A stretch of DNA of 64,000 bases from Desulfitobacterium_A sp035539115 (GTDB taxonomy: Bacteria > Bacillota > Desulfitobacteriia > Desulfitobacteriales > Desulfitobacteriaceae). The first letter of the stretch is position 1. Each line of letters opens with the position of its first letter. The notes under the pieces are model-generated. The model was given only the letters and a program-made list of their open reading frames with translations, did no database searches and was not told the origin of the DNA. A program made the translations under genes and the position numbers. Shown piece after piece: positions 34,272-42,949 of this stretch. Location: NCBI RefSeq assembly GCF_035539115.1, contig NZ_DATLJA010000086.1:1-64000 (forward strand). Reading direction: 5' to 3'.

Positions 34272-35399
34272 ATGCCATCACTCTATGTTCACGTTCCCTT
34301 TTGCGTACGGAAATGCACTTACTGTGCCTTTTACTCTGTTCCACTGAAAAATGCAAAGGCTCAGGATTACTTGAAGGGGCTAAGGGAAGAAACCGAACTG
34401 CGGAAAAAAGATGCCCCTGAGGGGGTATCTTCTCTTTTTATAGGGGGCGGAACGCCGACGGCACTTGCTGAAGAGGAGTTAGAGGAGCTTCTGACTCTTT
34501 TAAAGCAGAAATTTTACATTCCCGAAACGGCGGAACAAACAATCGAAGGAAATCCTGGAACCTTAACGCGAGAGAAACTCCAAATTCTCAGACGAGCGGG
34601 AATCAATCGGATTTCCCTTGGGGTGCAGTCTTTTGATGATTCTCTTTTAAGACAAATCGGCAGGATTCATACGGTTCAGGACGTTCGAGAAGGAGTTCAA
34701 CTCATTCGGGAAGCCGGATTTAGAAATCTAAATCTCGACTTAATGTTTGGGCTCCCGAGTCAAACTCTTGAAGATTGGCAGGCGAGTTTGCAAGAGGCTG
34801 TTCAGCTCGCCCCAGAGCACTTATCAATTTATGGGCTGATGGTTGAAGAGGATACACCGCTGGCCCGAAACACAAGGCTTTTGGCACTTTTACCAAATGA
34901 TGATGATCAGGCGGAAATGTACGCTTGGACGAGAAAGTATTTGCGGGAAACGGGCTATCTCCATTATGAAACTTCGAATTTTGCACGACCAGGGTATGAG
35001 TGCCAGCATAATTTAGGATATTGGCGGGGTGAGGACTATTTAGGCCTTGGGCCAGGTGCAGTAGGATGTATTCGGCAGGTTCGCTCGAAAAATATCGAAG
35101 ATATTGCACGATACCGGGAAATGCTAGAGCAGAACCGTTTTCCCCTCGAACCTACAGAGGTGGAATCCCTGTCTGAACATGATCGGATGGCCGAACGGAT
35201 GATTCTCGGACTTCGTCTTTCTCAAGGAGTTAATCTCACAGCCTTTAAGAAGGAATTTGGACAAGATATTCGGGATATTTACCAATCAGTTTTGGAACGC
35301 TATCTTCAGACGAAGGTTCTCATCTTTAATGAAGATGCTTTAAGATTAAACCCAGACTATTGGTTTGTTGCCAATAGTGTGCTTCAAGAATTTGTTTAA
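34272..35399 (+). CDS. hemW: HemW family radical SAM protein (heme chaperone/coproporphyrinogen oxidase-like)
   Basis: A 375-residue radical SAM protein. Cluster cysteines C11, C15 and C18 in FCVRKCTYCAF, then FIGGGTPTAL, ISLGVQSF, NLDLMFGLP and the HemW C-terminal domain. Position between lepA and hrcA is typical for hemW, which inserts heme rather than oxidising coproporphyrinogen; the lack of the longer HemN N-terminus supports that. ATG 34272 follows TAGGAGGTCAG. Confidence 0.87.
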   Translation: MPSLYVHVPFCVRKCTYCAFYSVPLKNAKAQDYLKGLREETELRKKDAPEGVSSLFIGGGTPTALAEEELEELLTLLKQKFYIPETAEQTIEGNPGTLTREKLQILRRAGINRISLGVQSFDDSLLRQIGRIHTVQDVREGVQLIREAGFRNLNLDLMFGLPSQTLEDWQASLQEAVQLAPEHLSIYGLMVEEDTPLARNTRLLALLPNDDDQAEMYAWTRKYLRETGYLHYETSNFARPGYECQHNLGYWRGEDYLGLGPGAVGCIRQVRSKNIEDIARYREMLEQNRFPLEPTEVESLSEHDRMAERMILGLRLSQGVNLTAFKKEFGQDIRDIYQSVLERYLQTKVLIFNEDALRLNPDYWFVANSVLQEFV

Positions 35400-35474
35400 A
35401 TTTAAAATGATGCAGGTAGAAATTAAGCACGAGAAAAATATTTGACCTTCCCTGACTTTTGACCGCAGATCCTC

Positions 35475-35501
35475 TTGACAACAAAAGTTAAGAGTGATAA
35501 T
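35475..35501 (+). promoter_or_regulatory. Promoter of the heat-shock operon
   Basis: TTGACA (35475-35480) with GATAAT (35496-35501) at 15 bases, or TAATGT at 17. It lies just ahead of the CIRCE operator. Confidence 0.6.
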
Positions 35502-35517
35502 GTTGTGTCATAATCGG

Positions 35518-35544
35518 TTAGCACTCATTAGAGAAGAGTGCTAA
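35518..35544 (+). promoter_or_regulatory. CIRCE element (HrcA operator)
   Basis: Perfect TTAGCACTC-N9-GAGTGCTAA, the binding site of the HrcA repressor, 27 bases before hrcA. It couples hrcA-grpE-dnaK-dnaJ to heat stress. Confidence 0.97.
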
Positions 35545-35571
35545 CAATGTGGTGGGAAGGCGGTAGAGCGT

Positions 35572-36609
35572 ATGCAAATGGATGAACGTAAAAAGAAAAT
35601 CTTGCGTGCCATTGTTCAAGATTACATTACGACGGCTGAGCCTGTCGGTTCGCGCACGATTTCTAAAAAGTTCGATCTGGGTATCTCGCCAGCAACCATC
35701 CGTAATGAAATGGCTGATATGGAAGAAATGGGCCTCATTGAGCAACCACATACTTCTGCTGGCCGGATTCCCATGGATGCGGGATATCGCTATTATGTCG
35801 ATTGTCTGATGGATCGTCCTGAGCTCAACTCGGAAGATAAAGCCGTGATTGAGCAAGAGACGACGAAACGAATTGCGGAGATTCAGGAAGTCATCGCAAA
35901 TACGAGTAAGCTTCTCTCCCAACTTACAAGTCTGACGAGTATTGTCATTAGTCCTCATCGCGAAAAAAGCTCTTTTAGCAAAATGCATTTTCTTCCGTAT
36001 CAACCAGGTCAGGCCATCATGGTGATTGTTAAAGAGAACGGTGTGGTTGAGAATCAGATCGTTGATATTGGTGAGAATGTATCCGCAGAGGAGTTACAAA
36101 AGATTGCCAATGCCTTTAATCAAAACATAAAGGGCCATTCGATGGTCGATGTCCGCCATGGACTACTCCATGAGATCTATAGCGAACTCACGCGTCAACG
36201 CTCGCTCATTGATCATGCCATAGATCTCCTTTCTGCCGTTTTCGAAGAACCCCAGGAAGATAAAAATAAGGTCTATCTTGGTGGAGCCTTAAACATGCTC
36301 AATCAGCCTGAGTTTCGGGATGTTGATAAGGTGAGAAACCTCCTTCAGATTTTCGAAGAGGATGAACAGGTGAAAAAATTGCTCATCCCGACTACGGATA
36401 GACTAAGTGTAACGATTGGCGGAGAAAATATCGTAAAGGAACTAAAGGATTGCAGCGTCATTGCAGCAACTTACCAAATCGACGGGGAACACATAGGATC
36501 AATTGGGGTAATTGGGCCGACACGTATGGATTACTCCAAAGCGATGGCTTTAGTAGATTTCATGACGAAGACACTGACTGAGCTTCTGACGAAGCGACGA
36601 AAAATATAG
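35572..36609 (+). CDS. hrcA: Heat-inducible transcription repressor HrcA
   Basis: A 345-residue repressor with an N-terminal winged helix (GSRTISKKFDLGISPATIRN) and the HrcA ligand domain. It binds the CIRCE element directly upstream and so represses its own operon; GroEL is needed for its activity in relatives. ATG 35572 is used; ATG 35578 is a second choice. Confidence 0.95.
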   Translation: MQMDERKKKILRAIVQDYITTAEPVGSRTISKKFDLGISPATIRNEMADMEEMGLIEQPHTSAGRIPMDAGYRYYVDCLMDRPELNSEDKAVIEQETTKRIAEIQEVIANTSKLLSQLTSLTSIVISPHREKSSFSKMHFLPYQPGQAIMVIVKENGVVENQIVDIGENVSAEELQKIANAFNQNIKGHSMVDVRHGLLHEIYSELTRQRSLIDHAIDLLSAVFEEPQEDKNKVYLGGALNMLNQPEFRDVDKVRNLLQIFEEDEQVKKLLIPTTDRLSVTIGGENIVKELKDCSVIAATYQIDGEHIGSIGVIGPTRMDYSKAMALVDFMTKTLTELLTKRRKI

Positions 36610-36626
36610 GGAAGGGTGGTTGAACA

Positions 36627-37256
36627 ATGATCAATCGGGGAGAAAAAACCCCAAATTCAAATCAGGAGAATGTAAAAGAAACGAATTTTCTCCGTGACCA
36701 AGATTTGACAGACGAGAACCTCGCTGGGGGTGAAGTCCACGATGGTGGGGAAGAAGTCCTAGAGGATGTTCAGAATGTGTCTGTGGAAGAAAAAGTCCTA
36801 ACATTAGAGGCTGAACTTAAACAAAGTAAAGAACAAGCTGATGATTATTATGCGCGCTTGCAACGCCTTCAAGCGGAATTTGATAACTTCAGGAAACGGA
36901 CACAAAAGGAAAAAGAGGAAACGATAAAGTATGCTGCCGAGCGGGTCATTGAAGCGATGCTTCCCGTACTCGATAATTTTGAGCGTGCAGTGTTATCGTC
37001 ACAATCCAATCAGGATTTCCAAGCGTTTTCACAAGGCGTGGATATGATTCTGAAGCAAATGAAAAGTGGCTTAGCCAAAGAAGGCCTTACTCCGATTGAA
37101 ACGGTAGGACAGCCCTTTGATCCAAAGTTGCATGAGTCAGTTCTTCAAGTTGATTCGGAGGATTATCCGGAAAACACAGTTGTCGAAGAACTTCAAAAAG
37201 GGTATTATCTTAAAGATAAAATATTGCGTCCTAGCATGGTTAAAGTTTCCCGCTAG
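36627..37256 (+). CDS. grpE: Nucleotide exchange factor GrpE
   Basis: A 209-residue protein with an acidic, variable N-terminus, a long coiled coil (~residues 55-110, RLQAEFDNFRKRTQKE) and the C-terminal beta-wing (GQPFDPKLHESVL). It releases ADP from DnaK. It lies 17 bases after hrcA and 24 before dnaK. Confidence 0.95.
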   Translation: MINRGEKTPNSNQENVKETNFLRDQDLTDENLAGGEVHDGGEEVLEDVQNVSVEEKVLTLEAELKQSKEQADDYYARLQRLQAEFDNFRKRTQKEKEETIKYAAERVIEAMLPVLDNFERAVLSSQSNQDFQAFSQGVDMILKQMKSGLAKEGLTPIETVGQPFDPKLHESVLQVDSEDYPENTVVEELQKGYYLKDKILRPSMVKVSR

Positions 37257-37280
37257 GAGTGACAAGGAGGAAGAAACATT

Positions 37281-39131
37281 ATGAGTAAAATTATTGGTAT
37301 TGACTTAGGAACAACAAATTCTTGCGTAGCGGTTATGGAAGGTGGAGAAGCGGTTGTCATCCCGAATGCGGAGGGAAATCGGACGACACCTTCAGTTGTG
37401 GGTTTTTCAAAAACAGGTGAGCGTTTAGTAGGTCAAGTCGCTAAACGTCAAGCGGTTTCTAACCCAGATAAAACGGTAAGTTCTATTAAACGTCATATGG
37501 GTACAGACTATAAAGTAAACATTGATGGGAAAGATTATTCTTCACAGGAAATCTCGGCTATGGTTTTGCAAAAATTAAAGGCCGATGCTGAAGCCTATCT
37601 GGGTCAACCCGTTACCGAAGCTGTAATTACAGTTCCAGCTTACTTCACTGATGCGCAACGCCAAGCAACGAAAGATGCCGGAACAATTGCTGGACTTGAA
37701 GTAAAACGGATTATTAACGAACCAACTGCTGCGGCCTTGGCCTATGGACTGGATAAACAAGAAGACCAAACTATCCTTGTTTTTGACTTGGGTGGTGGTA
37801 CGTTTGATGTTTCCGTTCTTGAACTTAGCCAAGGAATGGTTGAAGTTAAAGCCACCAGCGGTAACAACCGGTTAGGTGGAGACGACTTTGACCAACGGTT
37901 AATCGATTATATGGCTGCCGAATTTAAAAAGACCAACGGTGTTGATCTCACTAAAGATCGGGTTGCTGTCCAACGGTTAAAGGAAGCCGCTGAAAAAGCA
38001 AAAATTGAATTATCTGGCGTGAGCTCTTCTAATGTTAACTTGCCATTTATCTCAATGACTGCTGATGGTCCTGTGCATTTGGATCTGAACATTACCCGTG
38101 CGAAGTTCGATGAATTGACAGCCGATCTCGTTGAAGCTACGCTGGGACCCACACGTCAAGCCTTGAGCGATGCTAAGTTAACCTGGAATGATATTCACCA
38201 AGTTATCCTTGTCGGAGGATCTACCCGTATTCCAGCGGTTCAAGATGAAATCCGGAAATTGAGTGGTAAAGAACCCAATAGAAGTGTGAACCCTGATGAG
38301 GTTGTTGCTGTAGGGGCAGCGATTCAAGGGGGAGTTCTTGCAGGGGATGTTAAAGATATTATCCTCGTCGACGTCACTCCGCTTTCCTTGGGGATTGAAA
38401 CACTGGGTGGAGTCTTTACCCGAATTATCGACCGCAACACGACTGTGCCAACGACGAAAAGCCAAGTCTTCTCGACTGCAGCAGATGGTCAGACCTCTGT
38501 AGATATCCACGTTCTCCAAGGTGAGCGTGAGATGGCTTCTGGGAATAAGACGTTAGGACGCTTCCAACTTACGGGTATTGCACCCGCTCCTCGTGGAATC
38601 CCACAAATTGAAGTGAAGTTTGATATTGATGCCAACGGTATCGTTCACGTCTCGGCTAAGGATACGGCGACTGGTAACGAACAGAAAGTAACGATTACCT
38701 CCTCGACTGGCTTAAGCAAAGATGAGATCGAGAAGATGAAGAAAGATGCCGAAGCACATGCTGACGAAGATAAACAACGCAAAGAATTGATCGATGCAAA
38801 GAACCAAGCAGACTCCCTTGTTTACCAAACCGAGAAATCGCTTAAGGATTTCGAGGGAAAAGCTCCAGAAAATGAAGTCGAGCCGATTAAGAAAGCTTTG
38901 GAAGACCTAAAAGCTGTAGCAAGCGGAGAAAACCTTGAAGAAATCAAGGCCAAAACAGAGGCAGTCAACAGCGTTCTCTATCCGTTTATCGAAAAAATGT
39001 ACCAACAAAACGCTGGGGCACCGGGGGCTGATGGAGGTGCTGCTGGAGCAGGTACTGATGGAGGAGCAAAGAAAGATGACAATGTCGTCGATGCCGAATA
39101 TACTGAGGTAGATCCAGATAAAAATAAGTAA
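37281..39131 (+). CDS. dnaK: Chaperone DnaK (Hsp70)
   Basis: A 616-residue Hsp70: ATPase domain (GIDLGTTNSCVAVM; DLGGGTFDVS; ILVGGSTRIP), substrate domain (~residues 365-480) and helical lid ending in a glycine/alanine-rich tail and VDAEYTEVD. The insertion of Gram-negative DnaK is absent, as usual in Firmicutes. ATG follows AAGGAGGAAG. Confidence 0.97.
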   Translation: MSKIIGIDLGTTNSCVAVMEGGEAVVIPNAEGNRTTPSVVGFSKTGERLVGQVAKRQAVSNPDKTVSSIKRHMGTDYKVNIDGKDYSSQEISAMVLQKLKADAEAYLGQPVTEAVITVPAYFTDAQRQATKDAGTIAGLEVKRIINEPTAAALAYGLDKQEDQTILVFDLGGGTFDVSVLELSQGMVEVKATSGNNRLGGDDFDQRLIDYMAAEFKKTNGVDLTKDRVAVQRLKEAAEKAKIELSGVSSSNVNLPFISMTADGPVHLDLNITRAKFDELTADLVEATLGPTRQALSDAKLTWNDIHQVILVGGSTRIPAVQDEIRKLSGKEPNRSVNPDEVVAVGAAIQGGVLAGDVKDIILVDVTPLSLGIETLGGVFTRIIDRNTTVPTTKSQVFSTAADGQTSVDIHVLQGEREMASGNKTLGRFQLTGIAPAPRGIPQIEVKFDIDANGIVHVSAKDTATGNEQKVTITSSTGLSKDEIEKMKKDAEAHADEDKQRKELIDAKNQADSLVYQTEKSLKDFEGKAPENEVEPIKKALEDLKAVASGENLEEIKAKTEAVNSVLYPFIEKMYQQNAGAPGADGGAAGAGTDGGAKKDDNVVDAEYTEVDPDKNK

Positions 39132-39165
39132 ATAAAGCTTCAAAAGTTTTTCGTGAGTCAAGGGT

Positions 39166-39194
39166 GCAGGGGACAAGTTTCCCTTGTGCCCCTA
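39166..39194. repeat. Hairpin between dnaK and dnaJ
   Basis: AGGGGACAAG..CTTGTGCCCCT, a short imperfect palindrome similar in composition to the REP units. It might reduce readthrough or stabilise the dnaK mRNA; no T-run follows. Confidence 0.5.
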
Positions 39195-39235
39195 AATCAT
39201 GTTCGGATGGTTAAGCAGGAGTGATGGAGGAAAAA

Positions 39236-40372
39236 ATGAAACACGATTATTATGAGGTGCTGGGGGTTCAAAAGACCGCGAGCGAGCAAGAGATTAAACA
39301 GGCATACCGGAAATTAGCCCGCAAGAACCATCCGGATGTTAACCAAGGGGATAAGGAAGCCGAAGAGAGATTCAAAGAGGCGACCGAAGCCTATGATGTC
39401 TTAAGTGATTCAGATAAACGTGCGCGTTATGACCAGTTTGGACATGCAGGCACAGATCCGAATGCTGGGGGATTCGGCGGAGGATTCGGCGGTGGTGGAG
39501 ACTTCGGTGGTTTCGGTGACATCTTTGATATGTTTTTTGGCGGCAATGGAGGCGGACAGCGGCGTAATGGACCAGCCCGCGGAGCAGATTTGCGTTATGA
39601 TTTGACGATCGGTTTCGAAGAATCGGCGTTTGGGGCGGAGAAAGAAATCCAGGTTCCGCGAAATGAAACTTGTACAGAATGTCATGGCTCGGGAGCTGAG
39701 CCAGGGACACATCCGACTCAGTGTACTGAGTGCCATGGAACAGGCCAAGTTAAAGTCAATCAAAGAACTCCGTTTGGCGTGGTTCAGACGGCACGGACGT
39801 GCCCATCCTGTCGTGGAGAGGGGCAGACGATTGCTTCCCCTTGCAAGGTGTGTAATGGTCAGGGCGTCGTACGCAAGGTGAAATCGGTTAAAGTCAATGT
39901 TCCAGCCGGCTCTGAAGAAGGGCTAAATCTACGCTTTAGTGGCAGTGGCGAAGCGGGTCAAAAAGGTGGACCGGCGGGAGATCTCTATGTTGTTTTGCAT
40001 GTAAAGGCGCATAAATTCTTTGAGCGGGATGGAAATGATGTTTATTGTGAGATTCCCATTACCTTTGTACAGGCAGCTTTGGGTGCCGAGATTGATGTAC
40101 CTACCCTTGATGGCAGCGTTAAAATGAAAGTGCCTGAAGGCACTCAGACGGCTACTGTTTTCCGTTTACGCGGGCATGGAATTCCCTATCGTCGAGGGGG
40201 TGGTCGCGGAGATCAGCATGTTCGGGTCGTTGTTGCGACTCCTACCAAGCTTACCGATAAACAAAAGGAACTTTTACAGGAGTTCGGGGATAATACGAGT
40301 GAACAACAGCAGATGGGTAAAAAGTCGTTTTTCGATAAGGTTAAGGAGAATATTCGGGATGCAATGGGGTGA
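39236..40372 (+). CDS. dnaJ: Chaperone DnaJ (Hsp40)
   Basis: A 378-residue type I DnaJ: J domain with HPD (NHPDVN), a Gly/Phe-rich linker, four zinc motifs (CTECHGSG, CTECHGTG, CPSCRGEG, CKVCNGQG) and the C-terminal substrate domain. It delivers substrates to DnaK. ATG 39236 is chosen, with ATGGAGG at 39224-39230 as its site; the GTG at 39221 lies in front of that. Confidence 0.95.
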   Translation: MKHDYYEVLGVQKTASEQEIKQAYRKLARKNHPDVNQGDKEAEERFKEATEAYDVLSDSDKRARYDQFGHAGTDPNAGGFGGGFGGGGDFGGFGDIFDMFFGGNGGGQRRNGPARGADLRYDLTIGFEESAFGAEKEIQVPRNETCTECHGSGAEPGTHPTQCTECHGTGQVKVNQRTPFGVVQTARTCPSCRGEGQTIASPCKVCNGQGVVRKVKSVKVNVPAGSEEGLNLRFSGSGEAGQKGGPAGDLYVVLHVKAHKFFERDGNDVYCEIPITFVQAALGAEIDVPTLDGSVKMKVPEGTQTATVFRLRGHGIPYRRGGGRGDQHVRVVVATPTKLTDKQKELLQEFGDNTSEQQQMGKKSFFDKVKENIRDAMG

Positions 40373-40374
40373 GT

Positions 40375-40449
40375 GATTACGGCAGATACCCGTTCACCAC
40401 GTTGCATAGCTACTCACTATGAAGGTTTACTAACTATTCTGCCGTAATC
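40375..40449. repeat. Inverted repeat between dnaJ and prmA
   Basis: GATTACGGCAGA and TCTGCCGTAATC arms with about 50 bases between them. Too long a loop and no T-run for a normal terminator; possible mRNA structure or protein site. Confidence 0.45.
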
Positions 40450-40491
40450 ATAGATATAAGAATAATTATGTATGAAGGGGTCATGTGATTA

Positions 40492-41418
40492 ATGAATTGG
40501 CGTGAAGTTGCGGTAACGGTTTCATCTGAGGGAGAGGAGGCTGTTGCCGATCTTTTTTACCAAATCGGCTGTCCAGGAGTCAGTGTTGAGGATCCTGAAC
40601 TTTTACGCAATTACATCGAATCCGGAATATGGGATTATCATAGTTTTGGCGAGGTTGATCTGACGGGAACTTCGATTATTAAAGGATATCTTTGCGAAGA
40701 TGACTATCTCTCACGGCGGATGACTCAACTGGATGAAAGTCTCCGTGAACTCGTAAAGCAGTTTCCCGAATGGGTTATCCAAGTGAAGGGGATAACAGTT
40801 AAAGAAGAGGATTGGGCTACAGCTTGGAAGGCCTATTTTAAACCGACACGCGTGGGCAATCATTTTCTGATCAAGCCCACCTGGGAGGATGTAAATCCCA
40901 GGAGTGAGGATGTGATTTTGGAACTAGATCCAGGAATGGCCTTTGGAACAGGAACCCACGCAACAACGGTCCTTTGTTTAGAAGAGTTAGAGGAGATCGT
41001 AAAACCGGGCATGAGAGTCTTTGACTTGGGAACAGGGTCTGGAATTTTAGCTATTGCCGCCGCGAAGCTCGGGGCGGAGGTTGAAGCGGTTGATTTAGAT
41101 CCAGTCGCGATTAGAGTCACCCAGGAAAATATCGACTTGAATCACGTTTCTGCGCGGATCTCAGCTAAACTTGGGGATTTGGGATCAGTTCTTCAGGGAC
41201 AAGCTGATTTGGTAGTGGCGAATATAATTGCTGATGTCATTTTGATGCTCTTACCCGATCTTAAGCGCATTCTAAAAGCCAATGGAGAATTTCTAGCTTC
41301 CGGAATCATTGAAAATCGTGCTGAAGATGTAGAAATCGGGATGCGTGAGGCAGGACTCGAAGTCATCGAGAAGAAGGAAAATTCGGGGTGGGTACTCTTA
41401 CGCGCGAGGTGGAAATAG
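40492..41418 (+). CDS. prmA: Ribosomal protein L11 methyltransferase
   Basis: A 308-residue SAM-dependent enzyme with an N-terminal L11-binding domain and a Rossmann methyltransferase domain (DPGMAFGTGTHATT; VFDLGTGSGILAIAA; VANIIADVI). It trimethylates L11. ATG 40492. Followed by rsmE, one base after its stop codon, which is the usual order behind dnaJ. Confidence 0.93.
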   Translation: MNWREVAVTVSSEGEEAVADLFYQIGCPGVSVEDPELLRNYIESGIWDYHSFGEVDLTGTSIIKGYLCEDDYLSRRMTQLDESLRELVKQFPEWVIQVKGITVKEEDWATAWKAYFKPTRVGNHFLIKPTWEDVNPRSEDVILELDPGMAFGTGTHATTVLCLEELEEIVKPGMRVFDLGTGSGILAIAAAKLGAEVEAVDLDPVAIRVTQENIDLNHVSARISAKLGDLGSVLQGQADLVVANIIADVILMLLPDLKRILKANGEFLASGIIENRAEDVEIGMREAGLEVIEKKENSGWVLLRARWK

Positions 41419-41419
41419 A

Positions 41420-42157
41420 GTGCATCGCTTTAAGATTACAGAACTCGGAGAAAACGCGTTTTGGCTGCGGGGGGACGAGAGGGAGCATTTGGTCAGGGTC
41501 CTCCGTTTGGTTCCAGGCGATGATATCGTAGGATTTGATAACACGGGAGCAGAGTATTATGCGACGATCCTCAAGATTGAGGATAAGAGTGTGACATGTC
41601 GAATCTTAGAGACGTCACATCCTGAGGTTGAGGCCAAAACTAAGGTTTATCTCGTAGCAGGACTCTCCAAAGGGGAGAAAATGGAATGGGTGATCCAAAA
41701 AGGAACGGAACTTGGAATGTCAGGTTTAGTTCCTTTACGAGTAAAACGGGCAGTTATGCGGCTGGAAGGGAATAAAGCGGTCGACAGGGTGGAACGTTGG
41801 CAAAAAATTGCGAGTGAGGCAGCAAAACAATCTCATCGCGTTCAGGAACCTAAAATTTTTGCTGTTGCGGATTGGGTTGAGCTTCAGAAGGTTCTACCCG
41901 CGAACACGCAATGGCTAATCCCTTATGAGGAAGAGAAGACGGAACGATTGTTTACTGTACTTAATAGCCTTGCACCTCTACTTCCGATTGCCCTTATTAT
42001 TGGTCCTGAAGGGGGTTTTGAGCCCTCAGAAGTTACTTGGGCACAAGAACACTTGGGGGCAAAGAGCGTTTCCTTGGGGCCACGGATTTTGCGTGCTGAG
42101 ACAGCGGCGTTGGCTGCAACGGCTATGGTGTTAGCCCATTATGGGGATTTAGGATAA
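41420..42157 (+). CDS. rsmE: 16S rRNA (uracil-1498-N3) methyltransferase
   Basis: A 245-residue SPOUT methyltransferase: N-terminal PUA-like part (MHRFKITELGENAFWLRGDE) and the knot domain (ALIIGPEGGFEPSEV; SLGPRILRAETA). GTG 41420 is chosen, two bases after the prmA stop, with GAGGTGG upstream; the earlier in-frame start at 41345 is inside prmA. It modifies U1498 in the decoding region. Confidence 0.93.
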   Translation: MHRFKITELGENAFWLRGDEREHLVRVLRLVPGDDIVGFDNTGAEYYATILKIEDKSVTCRILETSHPEVEAKTKVYLVAGLSKGEKMEWVIQKGTELGMSGLVPLRVKRAVMRLEGNKAVDRVERWQKIASEAAKQSHRVQEPKIFAVADWVELQKVLPANTQWLIPYEEEKTERLFTVLNSLAPLLPIALIIGPEGGFEPSEVTWAQEHLGAKSVSLGPRILRAETAALAATAMVLAHYGDLG

Positions 42158-42198
42158 ACCCCTTGCGTAACATTGGAGCATGAGAAAGAAAGCTCGGG

Positions 42199-42456
42199 TC
42201 GTGTAGCTTTTCACGCATCCGTTCACTTTGCATCTCCGGGGCTCGCTCACTCGCTTCCGAGGGAGCTTTGCCAAACCCTTTTGCTTACTGCATGTGAACC
42301 ACTGGCGCCGCTCACCCTCGAAAGCTTTGTTCGCCTTTTCCCCTTCGAGGATAAGTCAACTAAGGTTTGCGTTTCGTTTCTCAACTCAAACCAAGTTTCC
42401 TATAACGCCCCTCCGAAGAAATCGTTCACTCCTGCACGTTGCAAAAGCTACGCTAT
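42199..42456. repeat. Long imperfect inverted repeat after rsmE (F7)
   Basis: GTGTAGCTTTTCACGCATCC and CCGTTCACTTTGCAT on the left face GATTTCTTCGG-like sequence, CGTTCACTCCTGCACGTTGC and AAAAGCTACGC on the right. Inside is TAAGTCAACTAAGG..AAACCAAGTTTCCTATA, which resembles the core of the A/B elements. Open frames in this stretch only mirror the palindrome and are not genes. Confidence 0.5.
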
Positions 42457-42498
42457 AGGGTCTCTTAAGATTTTTTACAGTATGAAAGTAACAGAGAT

Positions 42499-42885
42499 AG
42501 GCGAAACGCTTTACTGAGCGAAGACTTAAAGCACTGGGGCGTATCGCAAATCCCCGTCCGTCTTCTTATGACCCAAAAGAGCCTTTTGTTAGGAATGAAG
42601 ACTTTAAGTGAGACGCTCACCAAACTTGACTTAAACTCGGAAAAGAAGCTTTAGCGGGGAGGCGCATAGGACGTGCGCCGCCAACAGAGGGCAGCGATGG
42701 CACAGGACGTGCCGAGTGCGCCATGGATGGCAAAGCATCTCTGCGAGCCGATTTTTGGCGGGTACCCCTCCCTAAACTCGAGTTTAAGTCCTAGTTTGGT
42801 CGGCGTACGCCTCGCCTGAATGGATAACAAATGGCCTCTTTCAGAATAGCCCCGGCGCCGTGATGAGCGGGCAAAGCGTTTCGCC
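42499..42885. repeat. Long-palindrome family, largest copy (F8)
   Basis: A 387-base element with perfect 13-base ends GGCGAAACGCTTT / AAAGCGTTTCGCC. Inside, ACCAAACTTGACTTAAACTC faces GAGTTTAAGTCCTAGTTTGG, and the tip holds GCCGCCAACAGAGGGCAGCG, GATTTTTGGCGGG and two hairpins, GGCGCATAGGACGTGCGCC and GGCACAGGACGTGCC. It fills the space before mtaB, and no gene is seen in 42158-42949. Confidence 0.75.
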
Positions 42886-42949
42886 GATACCCTAGGTATC
42901 AATTGATCTTGAAAATGAAATTTAACCTTGAATTAAGGGGGTAACGAAT

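Noticed and set aside
42173..42902. Open frames of 76-114 codons between rsmE and mtaB
   Set aside because: They lie in long inverted repeats and appear only because of the repeat composition.
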